From NCBI GenBank assembly GCA_016791005.1, contig JAEUNY010000089.1, positions 1 to 53,424 of the forward strand: DNA of 53,424 nucleotides. Reading direction: 5' to 3'. The DNA comes from Zoogloeaceae bacterium (GTDB lineage Bacteria; Pseudomonadota; Gammaproteobacteria; Burkholderiales; Rhodocyclaceae). Below the pieces are notes generated by a model. The model saw only the letters and a program-made list of their open reading frames with translations. It was not told where the DNA came from and did not search any database. Shown one piece after another: positions 7,926 through 15,643 of this stretch (the stretch's first letter is position 1; every line of letters begins with the position of its first letter). Made by a program: the position numbers and the translations under genes.

Positions 7926-8489
7926 TCAGCCCACCCTCGAATATTTGAGGAGCCGCTCGAGGTCGCGCACCATGCGCTTGGGCTCCAGCTGCTCGGGGTA
8001 ACGCAGCATCACCAAGCCCAGGGGATCCACGACATGGACCCGCCCCGTCGCCGGCGCGCCGTCCTTGGCCAGCTTGTTCAACCAGGCGGCATCCCCGTGG
8101 GCGACTTCGAGACCGTCCTGACCCTGCAGGATCTCGGCATCGGGTCGGCCGTCATCGGTCACCAGCCAGAGCCGCTTGACCCGCGACATTTCCTTGCCCA
8201 AGGCGGTCCGGACTTGGCGCATGTAGTAGAGGGATTCCCGACACTGGTGGTCACAATGGGACGCGCCCACATAGACCAGTACCCAGTGCCCTTCAAGACT
8301 TTCCGGATCGAACTTGAATCCGGCCATGGGCGTCATCGCCCCCGGCGGAATGGGCGTCGGCTCCAGCAATTGCCCGTAATTCATCTGCTTTTCCGGCGGC
8401 CAGAAATAGAACGTGGCGTAGGAGGCCGCCACCGGCAGCGCGCACACCAGCGCCACCAGCATCAGGGTCATTTTCGAATTCAACTTCAC
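7926..8489 (-). CDS. SCO-like membrane-anchored thioredoxin-fold protein, oxidase assembly
   Basis: A 187-residue protein starting at a GTG that overlaps the SURF1 stop in a GTGA, with GGAG 5 nt upstream. A signal anchor (about 7-28) precedes YFWPPEKQMNYGQLL. The soluble domain contains GASHCDHQC, a CX3C pair (Cys79, Cys83) placed as in SCO proteins, and ends DPLGLVMLRYPEQLEPKRMV. At the position of the SCO copper-ligand His (eight residues before the DP) this protein has Ala, so it may act on thiols rather than carry copper. Proteins of this kind are usual in betaproteobacterial oxidase clusters between SURF1 and ctaA, but I know of no assigned function. Confidence 0.85.
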   Translation of the reverse strand: MKLNSKMTLMLVALVCALPVAASYATFYFWPPEKQMNYGQLLEPTPIPPGAMTPMAGFKFDPESLEGHWVLVYVGASHCDHQCRESLYYMRQVRTALGKEMSRVKRLWLVTDDGRPDAEILQGQDGLEVAHGDAAWLNKLAKDGAPATGRVHVVDPLGLVMLRYPEQLEPKRMVRDLERLLKYSRVG

Positions 8490-9217
8490 GACTGCTCCAA
8501 CCTCTTTCCTCGCGCCTGGCGCACGCCAAACAGGCCGGTGAACACCATCGCCACCGCCGCCAGGCTGTACCACTGCAGGGCATAACCCTGATGTCTTTCC
8601 TCGCCGCTCCCGGGGCGTGGCCAGTCCCGCGCCAGCCCGTCGGGCGCTGGGCTGGTCTGAAACACCACCCAATCGGCCACCGCCAGGCCAGTTCCCTGCC
8701 GATAGGCGCCGAGGTCGAGAAACTGCCAAACCTTACCCGCATCCGGCCGCTCGCCCAGCAACAAAGGCTTGCCTTCCGGGGGGCGGAGCACGCCCTCCAC
8801 CCGTCCCCGTCCGGTAGCGGCCACCGGATCCGGAACCGCGCTTCGATCCGCCACCGCGGCGAGCCACCCGCGATTCACCAACACCAGCGCCCCATCCGCG
8901 TCGAGGCGTAGCGGTTGAAGAAGGTGGTAGCCCGCTCGACCTTCATGGATGCGGTTGTCCAGCAGGATGGTGCCTTCGGAGACCCACTCCCCTTCAACCC
9001 TCACCCGCTGCCAGGGCGCAGAATGCGCCAGATCCAGCGGCACGGGCTCCCGAACCTCTTCCGCCACGTAGGCCGCTGCGAGGTGGGCCTTTTCGTCGGC
9101 CCGACGCATCTGCCAGTTGCCGAGCATCACGCCCGCCACCACGACCCCCATCCCCGCCAGCAGGGGAACCCCGCGCAGCACGGCAGGCCTCACTGGCCGC
9201 CTCCACCTAGCCGCCAC
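8486..9217 (-). CDS. SURF1 family cytochrome oxidase biogenesis protein
   Basis: A 243-residue protein with the SURF1 plan: an N-terminal transmembrane helix (about 15-33) followed by GNWQMRRADEKA, a large periplasmic domain with LLDNRIHEGRAGYHLLQPL and LVNRGWL, and a C-terminal helix opening YALQWYSLAAVAMVF. SURF1 assists insertion of heme A into subunit I. The start is a GTG at 9217 with GGGAG upstream; no in-frame ATG fits better. Its stop overlaps the next gene by 4 nt, and it diverges from the small plus-strand gene at 9263. Confidence 0.92.
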   Translation of the reverse strand: MAARWRRPVRPAVLRGVPLLAGMGVVVAGVMLGNWQMRRADEKAHLAAAYVAEEVREPVPLDLAHSAPWQRVRVEGEWVSEGTILLDNRIHEGRAGYHLLQPLRLDADGALVLVNRGWLAAVADRSAVPDPVAATGRGRVEGVLRPPEGKPLLLGERPDAGKVWQFLDLGAYRQGTGLAVADWVVFQTSPAPDGLARDWPRPGSGEERHQGYALQWYSLAAVAMVFTGLFGVRQARGKRLEQS

Positions 9218-9262
9218 CCGACGACTCCCGTAGACTGTGAGGCGTCACTTTCGGAGCCCCCC

Positions 9263-9457
9263 ATGCGTCTCGTCGTCATCCTCATGCTGATCCTGATCGT
9301 TGCCAGCCTGGGCTCGGCCCTGGCCTTCCTGGTCCGGGATCGCGGCAAAGGGACGCGGACAGTCCGCGCGCTGGCGGTGCGGGTCGGACTGTCGATCGGG
9401 CTCTTCATCCTGCTGATGGCCGGCTATGCCACCGGCCTCATCCAAACCAAACTCTGA
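9263..9457 (+). CDS. Twin transmembrane protein (DUF2909-like), 64 aa
   Basis: A 64-residue protein made of two transmembrane helices (about 2-24 and 41-59) separated by a basic loop, RDRGKGTRTVRALAVRVG. CGGAG lies about 7 nt before the ATG. It sits on the strand opposite to the whole oxidase cluster, between SURF1 (divergent) and ctaE (convergent, 9 bp apart). This position and shape match the small twin-TM proteins that accompany betaproteobacterial oxidase genes. The role is unknown; an assembly or stability factor is inference. Confidence 0.8.
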   Translation: MRLVVILMLILIVASLGSALAFLVRDRGKGTRTVRALAVRVGLSIGLFILLMAGYATGLIQTKL

Positions 9458-9466
9458 ATCCCGTCC

Positions 9467-10321
9467 TTACAGCCAGTAGACCACCACGAAGAGCATCAGC
9501 CACACGACGTCGACGAAGTGCCAGTACCAGGCCGCGGCTTCGAACGCGAAGTGGTGCTCCGCCGTGAAATGACCGGCCAGGGAACGGAAGAGCATCACCG
9601 TCAGCATGATCGCGCCAATCGTGACATGCAGACCGTGGAACCCGGTGAGCATGAAGAAGGTTGATCCATAGATGCCGGAGGTGAGCTTCAGATTCATCTC
9701 ATGGTAGGCGTGGATGTACTCGTAGGCCTGGAGCGACAGGAAGATCGCGCCGAGGAGGACGGTGATGAAAAGCCCGGCCTTGAGCTGGCCCCGCTTGCCC
9801 TTCAAAAGCCCCCAATGTGCCCAGGTCAGGGTGGCGCCGGAGGTAAGCAGAATCAGGGTATTGATGGCGGGGATCCCCCAGGCACCCATCGGCGAAAACA
9901 CTTCCGATGCATACGGGCCGGCTGTCGGCCAGGTGGGGGTGAAGCCCTGCCAGATCAGAGCAGCGTTGTCCCCATGTGCAAGATCGGGAACGGAAAGCAC
10001 CCGTCCGTAGAACAGCGCGCCGAAGAAAGCCGCGAAGAACATGACTTCGGAAAAGATGAACCAGCCCATGCTCCAGCGGAAGGACACATCCACCCGTTTG
10101 CCGTACTGGCCGCCTTCTGATTCGTGAATCACCTGCCCGAACCAGCCGAACATCATGAAAATGAGGCAGGCCACACCCAAGCCGAAAACCCACGGCCCGG
10201 CGGCAATCTTGTTCAACCACATCACGGCACCGGTGCCAAAGGACAACAGGCCGATCGAGCCGAAAATCGGGAATCGGGACGGTTCCGGCACAAAGTATTT
10301 GTCCAGGGTCTGGCTGCTCAT
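9467..10321 (-). CDS. ctaE: Cytochrome c oxidase subunit III
   Basis: A 284-residue, seven-helix protein. Family landmarks include WFGQVIHESEGGQYG, RWSMGWFIFSEVMFF with the conserved acidic residue, LLTSGATLTWAHW, FFMLTGFHGLHVTIGA, and AAWYWHFVDVVWLMLFVVVY at the C-terminus. It supports proton uptake and stability of the aa3 oxidase core. AGGAG precedes the ATG. It follows DUF2970 in the minus-strand cluster; the 58-bp gap shows no terminator. Confidence 0.97.
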   Translation of the reverse strand: MSSQTLDKYFVPEPSRFPIFGSIGLLSFGTGAVMWLNKIAAGPWVFGLGVACLIFMMFGWFGQVIHESEGGQYGKRVDVSFRWSMGWFIFSEVMFFAAFFGALFYGRVLSVPDLAHGDNAALIWQGFTPTWPTAGPYASEVFSPMGAWGIPAINTLILLTSGATLTWAHWGLLKGKRGQLKAGLFITVLLGAIFLSLQAYEYIHAYHEMNLKLTSGIYGSTFFMLTGFHGLHVTIGAIMLTVMLFRSLAGHFTAEHHFAFEAAAWYWHFVDVVWLMLFVVVYWL

Positions 10322-10379
10322 CCAAATGCTCCTGCTGAGTTCTGCTATTGATTTGACTTGTTTTAATTGGCCCGAGGTC

Positions 10380-10592
10380 TCAGGCTCCCACCACCAACTT
10401 CACGAATGCCACGATACTCACGACAAAAATCAGTCCCGCCAGGATGCCGGCCACGATCACCGCCTTAGGGTCCAGGCTGGAGGCGTCCCGGCGGTAGTCC
10501 TTGCCCTTGCGGACCCCGATGAAGGACCAGAGCACCGCACGCAGGGTTGGCCAGAATCCGGCCCGGGGGCCCTCCCCCACGTTACCCCCCAA
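10380..10592 (-). CDS. DUF2970-type small membrane protein
   Basis: A protein of about 70 residues. [21 protein letters not shown], followed by one transmembrane helix ([20 protein letters not shown]), matches the DUF2970 family found in betaproteobacterial oxidase operons. The start is uncertain: a TTG at 10592 overlaps the end of ctaG by 11 nt, and a GTG at 10580 is equally possible. The function is unknown; location between ctaG and ctaE suggests oxidase biogenesis. Confidence 0.78.
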   Translation of the reverse strand: MGGNVGEGPRAGFWPTLRAVLWSFIGVRKGKDYRRDASSLDPKAVIVAGILAGLIFVVSIVAFVKLVVGA

Positions 10593-11145
10593 CGCTCCGG
10601 CCTCGGCTCACTTCCGCCCCCGCTCGCGTCCCGGCAATCTCGAAGAACGTGTAGGACAGAGTGATCGTATTCACGTCCCGCGGCAGCGCCGGATCGACCA
10701 CGAACACCACAGGCATGGTGCGCTTTTCACCGGGCGCCAGGGTCTGACGGGCAAAGCAAAAACACTCCAGCTTGCGGAAGTACTGGCCGGCAAGCTGTGG
10801 CCCGTAGCTCGGCACGGCCTGACCCGTGACTGGCACATCGCGGGTATTGGTCACTTCATAGCTGACCTGCACCAATTCCCCGGGGTGCGCTTCGATGGCC
10901 CCCTGGAGCGGTTTGAAACGCCACGGCAGATCGTGGATATTTGCGTCGAACTCCACCACGATCTTGCGGCTGGCATCGACCTGGGTGTTCACCGCCACAT
11001 CGGGTTGCAACAGGTTGTTGATGCCCGCCACTTCGCAGATCTTTTCGTAGAAAGGCACCAGGGCGAACCCGAAACCGAACATCGCGATGGCTGCCACGCC
11101 CAAACGGACGAGCAACTGGCGATTGCTTTCTTGCTGCGTCGCCAT
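10582..11145 (-). CDS. ctaG: Cytochrome c oxidase assembly protein Cox11/CtaG
   Basis: A 187-residue protein with one N-terminal helix ([20 protein letters not shown]) and a beta-rich periplasmic domain. It carries the copper-binding motif [10 protein letters not shown], and [14 protein letters not shown] is the family signature near the membrane. Cox11 delivers copper to the CuB site of subunit I. The ATG at 11145 was chosen over an in-frame extension to 11388, which would run into ctaD. It is flanked by the 43-residue assembly protein gene and DUF2970. Confidence 0.95.
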   Translation of the reverse strand: MATQQESNRQLLVRLGVAAIAMFGFGFALVPFYEKICEVAGINNLLQPDVAVNTQVDASRKIVVEFDANIHDLPWRFKPLQGAIEAHPGELVQVSYEVTNTRDVPVTGQAVPSYGPQLAGQYFRKLECFCFARQTLAPGEKRTMPVVFVVDPALPRDVNTITLSYTFFEIAGTRAGAEVSRGRSVGG

Positions 11146-11150
11146 GCTCG

Positions 11151-11282
11151 TCAGCGTCCAAAAATCCAGGTCTTCAGCACGATGCCGACAAAAAACAGCA
11201 CCGCCATCAGGAGCAGAAGCGCGCCGGTCCGACGGTTGCCGGACCGTCGTGGATGAGACAAAGCCACACTCCCACTCGTCAT
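11151..11282 (-). CDS. Cytochrome oxidase small assembly protein, 43 aa
   Basis: A short ORF of 44 codons including the stop, wedged between ctaD and ctaG. Its ATG overlaps the ctaD stop in an ATGA, a coupling signature, and it ends 5 nt before ctaG. The product has a polar basic start ([12 protein letters not shown]) and one helix, [20 protein letters not shown]. Similar 35-45 residue proteins occupy this slot in betaproteobacterial oxidase operons and are annotated as small assembly proteins. The role is unproven. Confidence 0.82.
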   Translation of the reverse strand: MTSGSVALSHPRRSGNRRTGALLLLMAVLFFVGIVLKTWIFGR

Positions 11283-12862
11283 TTAACGATCGGCGCTTCT
11301 TCAAAGGTGTGGTAGGGCGCCGGAGAAGGCACGGTCCACTCGAGGCCTTCCGCACCTTCCCAAGGGCTGGCAGCCGCCTTGGGGCCACCCTTCACGCACT
11401 GAAGAACGGCGACGAGGAAGATGAGCTGGGAGAAACCGAAGCCGAAGGCACCCACCGACGCCAGGGCATTGAAGTCCGTGAATTGCAGGGCGTAGTCCGG
11501 AATCCGCCGCGGCATCCCAGCCAAGCCGAGGAAGTGCATCGGGAAGAAGGTGATGTTGAAGAAGATGATCGAACACCAGAAATGCAGCTTGCCCAGGCCC
11601 TCGCTGTACATGTGACCGGTCCACTTGGGAAGCCAATAGTAGGTCCCGGCAAAGAGCGCGAAGAGCGATCCGGCCACCAGCACGTAGTGGAAGTGCGCCA
11701 CCACGAAATAGGTGTCTTGATACTGGATGTCGGCCGGGGTGATGGCGCACATCAGGCCGGTGAAGCCGCCCATGGTGAACACGAAGATGAAGCCCACCGC
11801 GAACAACATCGGCGTCTCGAAGGTCATCGAGCCCCGCCACATGGTGGCAATCCAGTTGAATACCTTCACCCCCGTCGGCACGGCGATCAGCATCGTGGCG
11901 TACATGAAGAACAACGTCCCGGATGCCGGCAGGCCGGTGGTGAACATGTGGTGGGCCCACACGACGAAGGACAGGATGGCGATCGACGCCGTCGCGTACA
12001 CCATCGACGCGTAGCCGAAGAGGGGTTTACGGGCGAAGGTCGGGATGATCTGGCTGACGATCCCGAAGGCCGGCAGGATCATGATGTACACCTCGGGGTG
12101 GCCGAAGAACCAGAACACGTGCTGGTACATGACCGGATCGCCGCCACCCGCCGCATTGAAGAAGCTGGTACCGAAGTGGCGATCCGTCAGGATCATGGTC
12201 ACCGCACCAGCCAACACCGGCATCACGGCGATCAACAGGTAAGCCGTGATGAGCCAGGTCCAGCAGAAGAGCGGCATCTTCATCAGCGTCATGCCGGGCG
12301 CCCGCATGTTGAGGATGGTCACCACGATATTGATGGCCCCCATGATGGAGCTGATCCCCATGATGTGCACCGCAAAGATCGTGAGGTCCATGCCCATGCC
12401 CATCTGCACGGAAAGGGGGGCATAAAGAGTCCAGCCCGCCGCGGTGGCGCCACCGGGCACGAAGAAGGAACCGATGAGGAGCAGCGCCGCCGGCGGCAGG
12501 AGCCAGAAGCTCCAGTTGTTCATCCGGGCGAAGGCCATGTCGGAGGCCCCGATCATCAGCGGAATCTGCCAGTTCGCGAAGCCCACGAAGGCCGGCATGA
12601 TGGCGCCGAACACCATGACCAGACCATGCATTGTGGTGAGCTGATTGAAGAATTCCGGCTGCACCACCTGCAACCCCGGCTGGAACAGTTCGGCACGGAT
12701 CGTCAGCGCCATCACGCCCCCGGAGAGGAACATGATGAAGCTGAAAATCAGGTACATCGTTCCGATGTCCTTGTGGTTGGTCGTGGTGATCCAACGCATC
12801 AGGCCGGTCGGGCCATGATGATGGTGATGATCGTGAAGCTGGTCAGGGGTAACGGCCGCCAT
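11279..12862 (-). CDS. ctaD: Cytochrome c oxidase subunit I (aa3 type)
   Basis: A 527-residue, twelve-helix heme-copper oxidase. Visible ligands and pathways are [15 protein letters not shown] (low-spin heme His), [17 protein letters not shown] (CuB His and the cross-linked Tyr), [10 protein letters not shown] (CuB histidine pair) and [10 protein letters not shown] (heme a3 and heme a histidines). It reduces oxygen and pumps protons in the inner membrane. The gene follows ctaC by 70 bp with no terminator and overlaps the small assembly gene by 4 nt. The start region [20 protein letters not shown] is His-rich. Confidence 0.98.
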   Translation of the reverse strand: MAAVTPDQLHDHHHHHGPTGLMRWITTTNHKDIGTMYLIFSFIMFLSGGVMALTIRAELFQPGLQVVQPEFFNQLTTMHGLVMVFGAIMPAFVGFANWQIPLMIGASDMAFARMNNWSFWLLPPAALLLIGSFFVPGGATAAGWTLYAPLSVQMGMGMDLTIFAVHIMGISSIMGAINIVVTILNMRAPGMTLMKMPLFCWTWLITAYLLIAVMPVLAGAVTMILTDRHFGTSFFNAAGGGDPVMYQHVFWFFGHPEVYIMILPAFGIVSQIIPTFARKPLFGYASMVYATASIAILSFVVWAHHMFTTGLPASGTLFFMYATMLIAVPTGVKVFNWIATMWRGSMTFETPMLFAVGFIFVFTMGGFTGLMCAITPADIQYQDTYFVVAHFHYVLVAGSLFALFAGTYYWLPKWTGHMYSEGLGKLHFWCSIIFFNITFFPMHFLGLAGMPRRIPDYALQFTDFNALASVGAFGFGFSQLIFLVAVLQCVKGGPKAAASPWEGAEGLEWTVPSPAPYHTFEEAPIVK

Positions 12863-12932
12863 GCTGACTCCTGGTACTAAGCCCTAAAGATTCTTGGATT
12901 CTTGAGTTGAGGTATTCGCGTCCGGGCAGAGC

Positions 12933-13802
12933 TCAGCTCTTGCCTCCGACCGCCGCGTCGGCCGAAGCCTGGGGCACCGCCGCATTGCCGGCGCCTTCCT
13001 GGGCACCACCTGCCATGGCCGCCTTCTGATTGGCCACCCAGGTCGCGTAGGCTTCAGCGGAAACGACATGAACCTCGATGGGCATGAAACCATGGTCCTT
13101 GCCGCACAACTCGGCGCAGTTGCCACGGTAGATGCCTTCCTTCTCGGCGCGGAAATGCGTGTCGCGGATAAACCCGGGAATCGCATCCTGCTTGACGCCG
13201 AAGGCCGGAACCCACCAGGCGTGGATCACATCATTGGCGGTGGCGAGTAGGCGCACCTTCTTGCCGACGGGAACCACGAGGGGCTTATCCACCTCCAGCA
13301 GGTAGTGCTCGCCCTTCGAAGCGGCCCCGGAAATTTGATCCTGGGGGGTCGACAAGCCGGAGAAGAATTGAATGCCCTCCCCTTCACCCTTGATGTAGTC
13401 GTAACCCCATTTCCACTGATAGCCGGTGGCCTTGATGGTGATATCGGGGTTAGAGGTGTCCTTCATGGCGAGGACGGTCTTGGTCGCCGGATAGGCCATG
13501 CCGAGAAGGATGAACACCGGCACCACCGTCCAGATGATCTCCACGGTGGTGTTCTCATGGAAATGGGCGGCGACAGCCCCCTTGGATTTCCGGTGGGCGA
13601 AGACCGACCAGAACATCACACCGAAGACTCCGACGAAAATGACGAGGCAGATCACCAGCATCAGGGTGTGAAGATCGTAGATCTCCGAAGCAATCTGGGT
13701 CACCGGCGTCTGCAGGTTCAAACTGCTTCCTTCCGCCAGGGCCCAGGTTGGTGTGAGCGCAAGCGCGGACAAAGCCACTGAAGCCCGTGCGGCGAAGGTC
13801 AT
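12933..13802 (-). CDS. ctaC: Cytochrome c oxidase subunit II
   Basis: About 289 residues: signal peptide (ending near ALAEG), two transmembrane helices, and a periplasmic cupredoxin domain with the CuA motif NCAELCGKDHGFM plus the upstream His in HAWWVPAFG. It accepts electrons from cytochrome c. The Ala/Gly-rich tail after about residue 250 has no c-type heme motif, so it is not a caa3 type. The ATG at 13802 was preferred over one at 13820 because AAGGGG lies 6 nt upstream. It is the first gene of the minus-strand oxidase unit, and its promoter lies in the long spacer to the right. Confidence 0.96.
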   Translation of the reverse strand: MTFAARASVALSALALTPTWALAEGSSLNLQTPVTQIASEIYDLHTLMLVICLVIFVGVFGVMFWSVFAHRKSKGAVAAHFHENTTVEIIWTVVPVFILLGMAYPATKTVLAMKDTSNPDITIKATGYQWKWGYDYIKGEGEGIQFFSGLSTPQDQISGAASKGEHYLLEVDKPLVVPVGKKVRLLATANDVIHAWWVPAFGVKQDAIPGFIRDTHFRAEKEGIYRGNCAELCGKDHGFMPIEVHVVSAEAYATWVANQKAAMAGGAQEGAGNAAVPQASADAAVGGKS

Positions 13803-14021
13803 GCATGTCCCCTTAATCATTCTCTATTCGAAGCGGCGATTGAAAACAAATGCGCCCCGCCCCTCGGCGGGTCTCTCTGTTATTGGGTAGTTGGGGATGG
13901 GCGCGACCGACTTGACTTTCCTTGATTCAGGCCACCCCGGCGCGACGGCAACCAGGCAAATCAGCGGCTCTGAAACGTGCGGCGATGATGCCATAGCGGT
14001 TTACCGGTCAGCAAGAAAATT

Positions 14022-14035
14022 TTGATGTAGATCAA
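14022..14035. promoter_or_regulatory. FNR/ANR/DNR-type binding site
   Basis: TTGAT-GTAG-ATCAA, a perfect match to the palindromic TTGAT-N4-ATCAA consensus of oxygen- or NO-sensing Crp/FNR regulators. It is 220 bp upstream of ctaC and 394 bp upstream of hemP. Oxygen control of the aa3 oxidase is the likelier target, but neither side shows a -10 box at the classical class II distance. Confidence 0.75.
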
Positions 14036-14397
14036 CGTATTGCACTGCAGCATCCGGTAAGCAGAATCAAACCGTTTTGCCCCCAAGCTGGCTGCAAAAC
14101 CCCCTCCCGACCAGCCGCAGCGCCGCGTGTGCGCCGCACCAAACGGGCGGCCTGACTTGAGTTTCACGGACACCAGCCAACGACCGTTGTCGCAAAAACA
14201 GCCAAGGCCAAGGAGGGATGTCGGAAGACCCTCACCCCGCCGAACACCTCAAGCGATGGAGGAACGCTCTAACAAACTGTTTTTATGTTCTTTTTTTTAA
14301 GCATTTGAGTAATTGATCGCCGACTTCCTTTTGCACGGCGTTGTGGCCCAAGACTTGCGCTAAGCACCTTGACCCCGCAGCACGAAGCTGCTTTAAT

Positions 14398-14416
14398 GCG
14401 AATCGTTATCATTCTG
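14398..14416 (+). promoter_or_regulatory. Fur box upstream of hemP
   Basis: GCGAATCGTTATCATTCTG matches about 13 of 19 positions of the Fur consensus, including the AAT and TTATCATT cores. It ends 12 nt before the chosen hemP start, consistent with iron repression of hemP and possibly bfd-bfr. Confidence 0.6.
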
Positions 14417-14428
14417 ATCTGCGAAGCC

Positions 14429-14620
14429 ATGATTTCCCCAGCGCACGCCAGCCCTGAAAAGCGGGGGCCTAACGGTGAAGAGGCCCTGCCAGCCCCTCAC
14501 TCGATGGCCATTCCGAGTAGCGAGCTACTGAAGGGGCAGCCCTACGTCATGATCGAGCACGGTGGCGCGACATACTGGCTGCGCTCGACGCGATCCGGAA
14601 AGCTCATCCTAACCAAATAG
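14429..14620 (+). CDS. hemP: Hemin uptake protein HemP
   Basis: A small protein of 63 residues. Its C-terminal half (YVMIEHGGATYWLRSTRSGK, then LILTK) is the hallmark of HemP, where the (I)eHnG-Y-LR-TR-GKLILTK pattern is conserved. An upstream in-frame start at 14369 would place the Fur box inside the gene, so the ATG at 14429 is preferred; its Shine-Dalgarno is weak. HemP is small, soluble and linked to iron-regulated heme uptake genes. Here it lies 50 bp before bfd, not next to a heme receptor. Confidence 0.82.
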   Translation: MISPAHASPEKRGPNGEEALPAPHSMAIPSSELLKGQPYVMIEHGGATYWLRSTRSGKLILTK

Positions 14621-14670
14621 GCAATTGGCCCCGACATCACTGGCCCGCCCCTCCATCCAGGACTAAACTC

Positions 14671-14901
14671 ATGTACGTGTGCGTCTGCAACGCCGTCACC
14701 GAACGTCATATCAACGAGGCCGTCGCCCAGGGAGCCCGTCATCTGCGGGATCTGCGCAGCACCCTCGGAGTGACTGTGGATTGCGGCCGCTGCGCACGCT
14801 GTGCTCGTGATTGCCTCAAGTCGTCCCTGGGTAACTGCCCCGCCGAGCGCGTTGAAGAGCACATTGAATCCGTAACTTACCGCTTGGCCATGGAGGCGTA
14901 A
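14671..14901 (+). CDS. bfd: Bacterioferritin-associated ferredoxin
   Basis: A 76-residue BFD-like [2Fe-2S] protein with ligands Cys4 and Cys6 (YVCVCNAVT) and Cys38 and Cys41 (DCGRCARC). Bfd docks on bacterioferritin near its heme and reduces the stored ferric core so iron is released. The ATG is preceded by AGGA. Its last base overlaps the bfr start (TAATG), so the partners are translationally coupled. Confidence 0.95.
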   Translation: MYVCVCNAVTERHINEAVAQGARHLRDLRSTLGVTVDCGRCARCARDCLKSSLGNCPAERVEEHIESVTYRLAMEA

Positions 14902-15377
14902 TGAAAGGCGACAAGAAGGTCATTCAGTTTTTGAACAAGCAGCTGACCAATGAACTGACAGCAATCAACCAGTATTTTCTCCATGCGCGGATGTACAAGA
15001 ACTGGGGTTTCGACAAACTCGGCAAGCATGAGTACGAAGAGTCCATCGAGGAGATGAAGCACGCAGACCTGCTGATTGAGCGCGTGCTGTTTCTGGAGGG
15101 TCTGCCAAACCTACAGAATCTCAACAAGCTCCTGATCGGCGAGAACGTTCCCGAATGCCTCCAGGGCGACCTGAAGCTCGAGTCCGGCTCCCGCGTGGAC
15201 CTGATCGACGGCATTGCTTACTGCGAATCGGTGAAAGATTACGTCTCCCGCGAAATCCTCGAGGAGATCCTCGAAGACACCGAGGAGCACATTGATTACC
15301 TGGAGACCCAGATCGAACTTATCGACAAGGTCGGCCTGCAGAACTACTTGCAGTCCCACATCGAACCCGCGTCCTGA
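14901..15377 (+). CDS. bfr: Bacterioferritin
   Basis: A 158-residue four-helix ferritin beginning [20 protein letters not shown]. Met52 (EEMKHADLL) is the inter-subunit heme ligand. Ferroxidase ligands Glu18, Glu51, His54, Glu94 and His130 are present, but the position of the E. coli ligand Glu127 reads Thr (EDTEEH), with Glu at 128 and 129. The protein stores iron as a mineral core in the cytoplasm. Coupled to bfd upstream; tandem hairpins follow. Confidence 0.96.
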   Translation: MKGDKKVIQFLNKQLTNELTAINQYFLHARMYKNWGFDKLGKHEYEESIEEMKHADLLIERVLFLEGLPNLQNLNKLLIGENVPECLQGDLKLESGSRVDLIDGIAYCESVKDYVSREILEEILEDTEEHIDYLETQIELIDKVGLQNYLQSHIEPAS

Positions 15378-15383
15378 TTTTTT

Positions 15384-15419
15384 GGGGTCAGCGGACCCCG
15401 GCGGGTTAGCAAACCCGCC
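15384..15419 (+). terminator. Tandem hairpins after bfr
   Basis: Two adjacent stems directly after the bfr stop: GGGGTC-AGCG-GACCCC (15384-15399) and GGCGGGTT-AGCA-AACCCGCC (15400-15419). No clear U-tract follows, so it is either a weak terminator or a 3'-end stabiliser, and some read-through into tonB is possible. Confidence 0.5.
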
Positions 15420-15643
15420 TATTCAGCCAGCCACCCCGACCGGGGCAGCCAGCACCGTGAGAATCCCACCGGAGCCTGCGCCATGCCCCCATCGGAACCT
15501 CCCCCTTGCCCGCGAAAGGCCGCTACCATTGGCGCGGCCTTTCCCCCCGGGCGGACCCTCCTCAACCTGACCATTGCCGCGCTGCTCTTCGACCGCATCT
15601 TGACCGCGGCGCAGCCGATGGCCGGCCAGTGACGACAGATTCG

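Larger units (their letters stand above)
13803..14428. other. Long regulatory spacer between ctaC and hemP
   Basis: There are 626 bases without a supported gene between the divergent oxidase operon and the hemP-bfd-bfr genes. The spacer contains an FNR/ANR-type site (14022-14035) and a Fur-like box (14398-14416). It also has an AT-rich patch with an eight-T run near 14292-14299. Short ORFs here look random. Confidence 0.6.

Noticed and set aside
11087-12880. 597-codon plus-strand frame opposite ctaD
   Set aside because: His/Glu/Arg-rich shadow of the oxidase subunit I gene.
15420-15643. Search for a Fur box directly upstream of tonB
   Set aside because: No segment resembles the AT-rich Fur pattern. 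The region is GC-rich, so tonB control must come from elsewhere or be by read-through.
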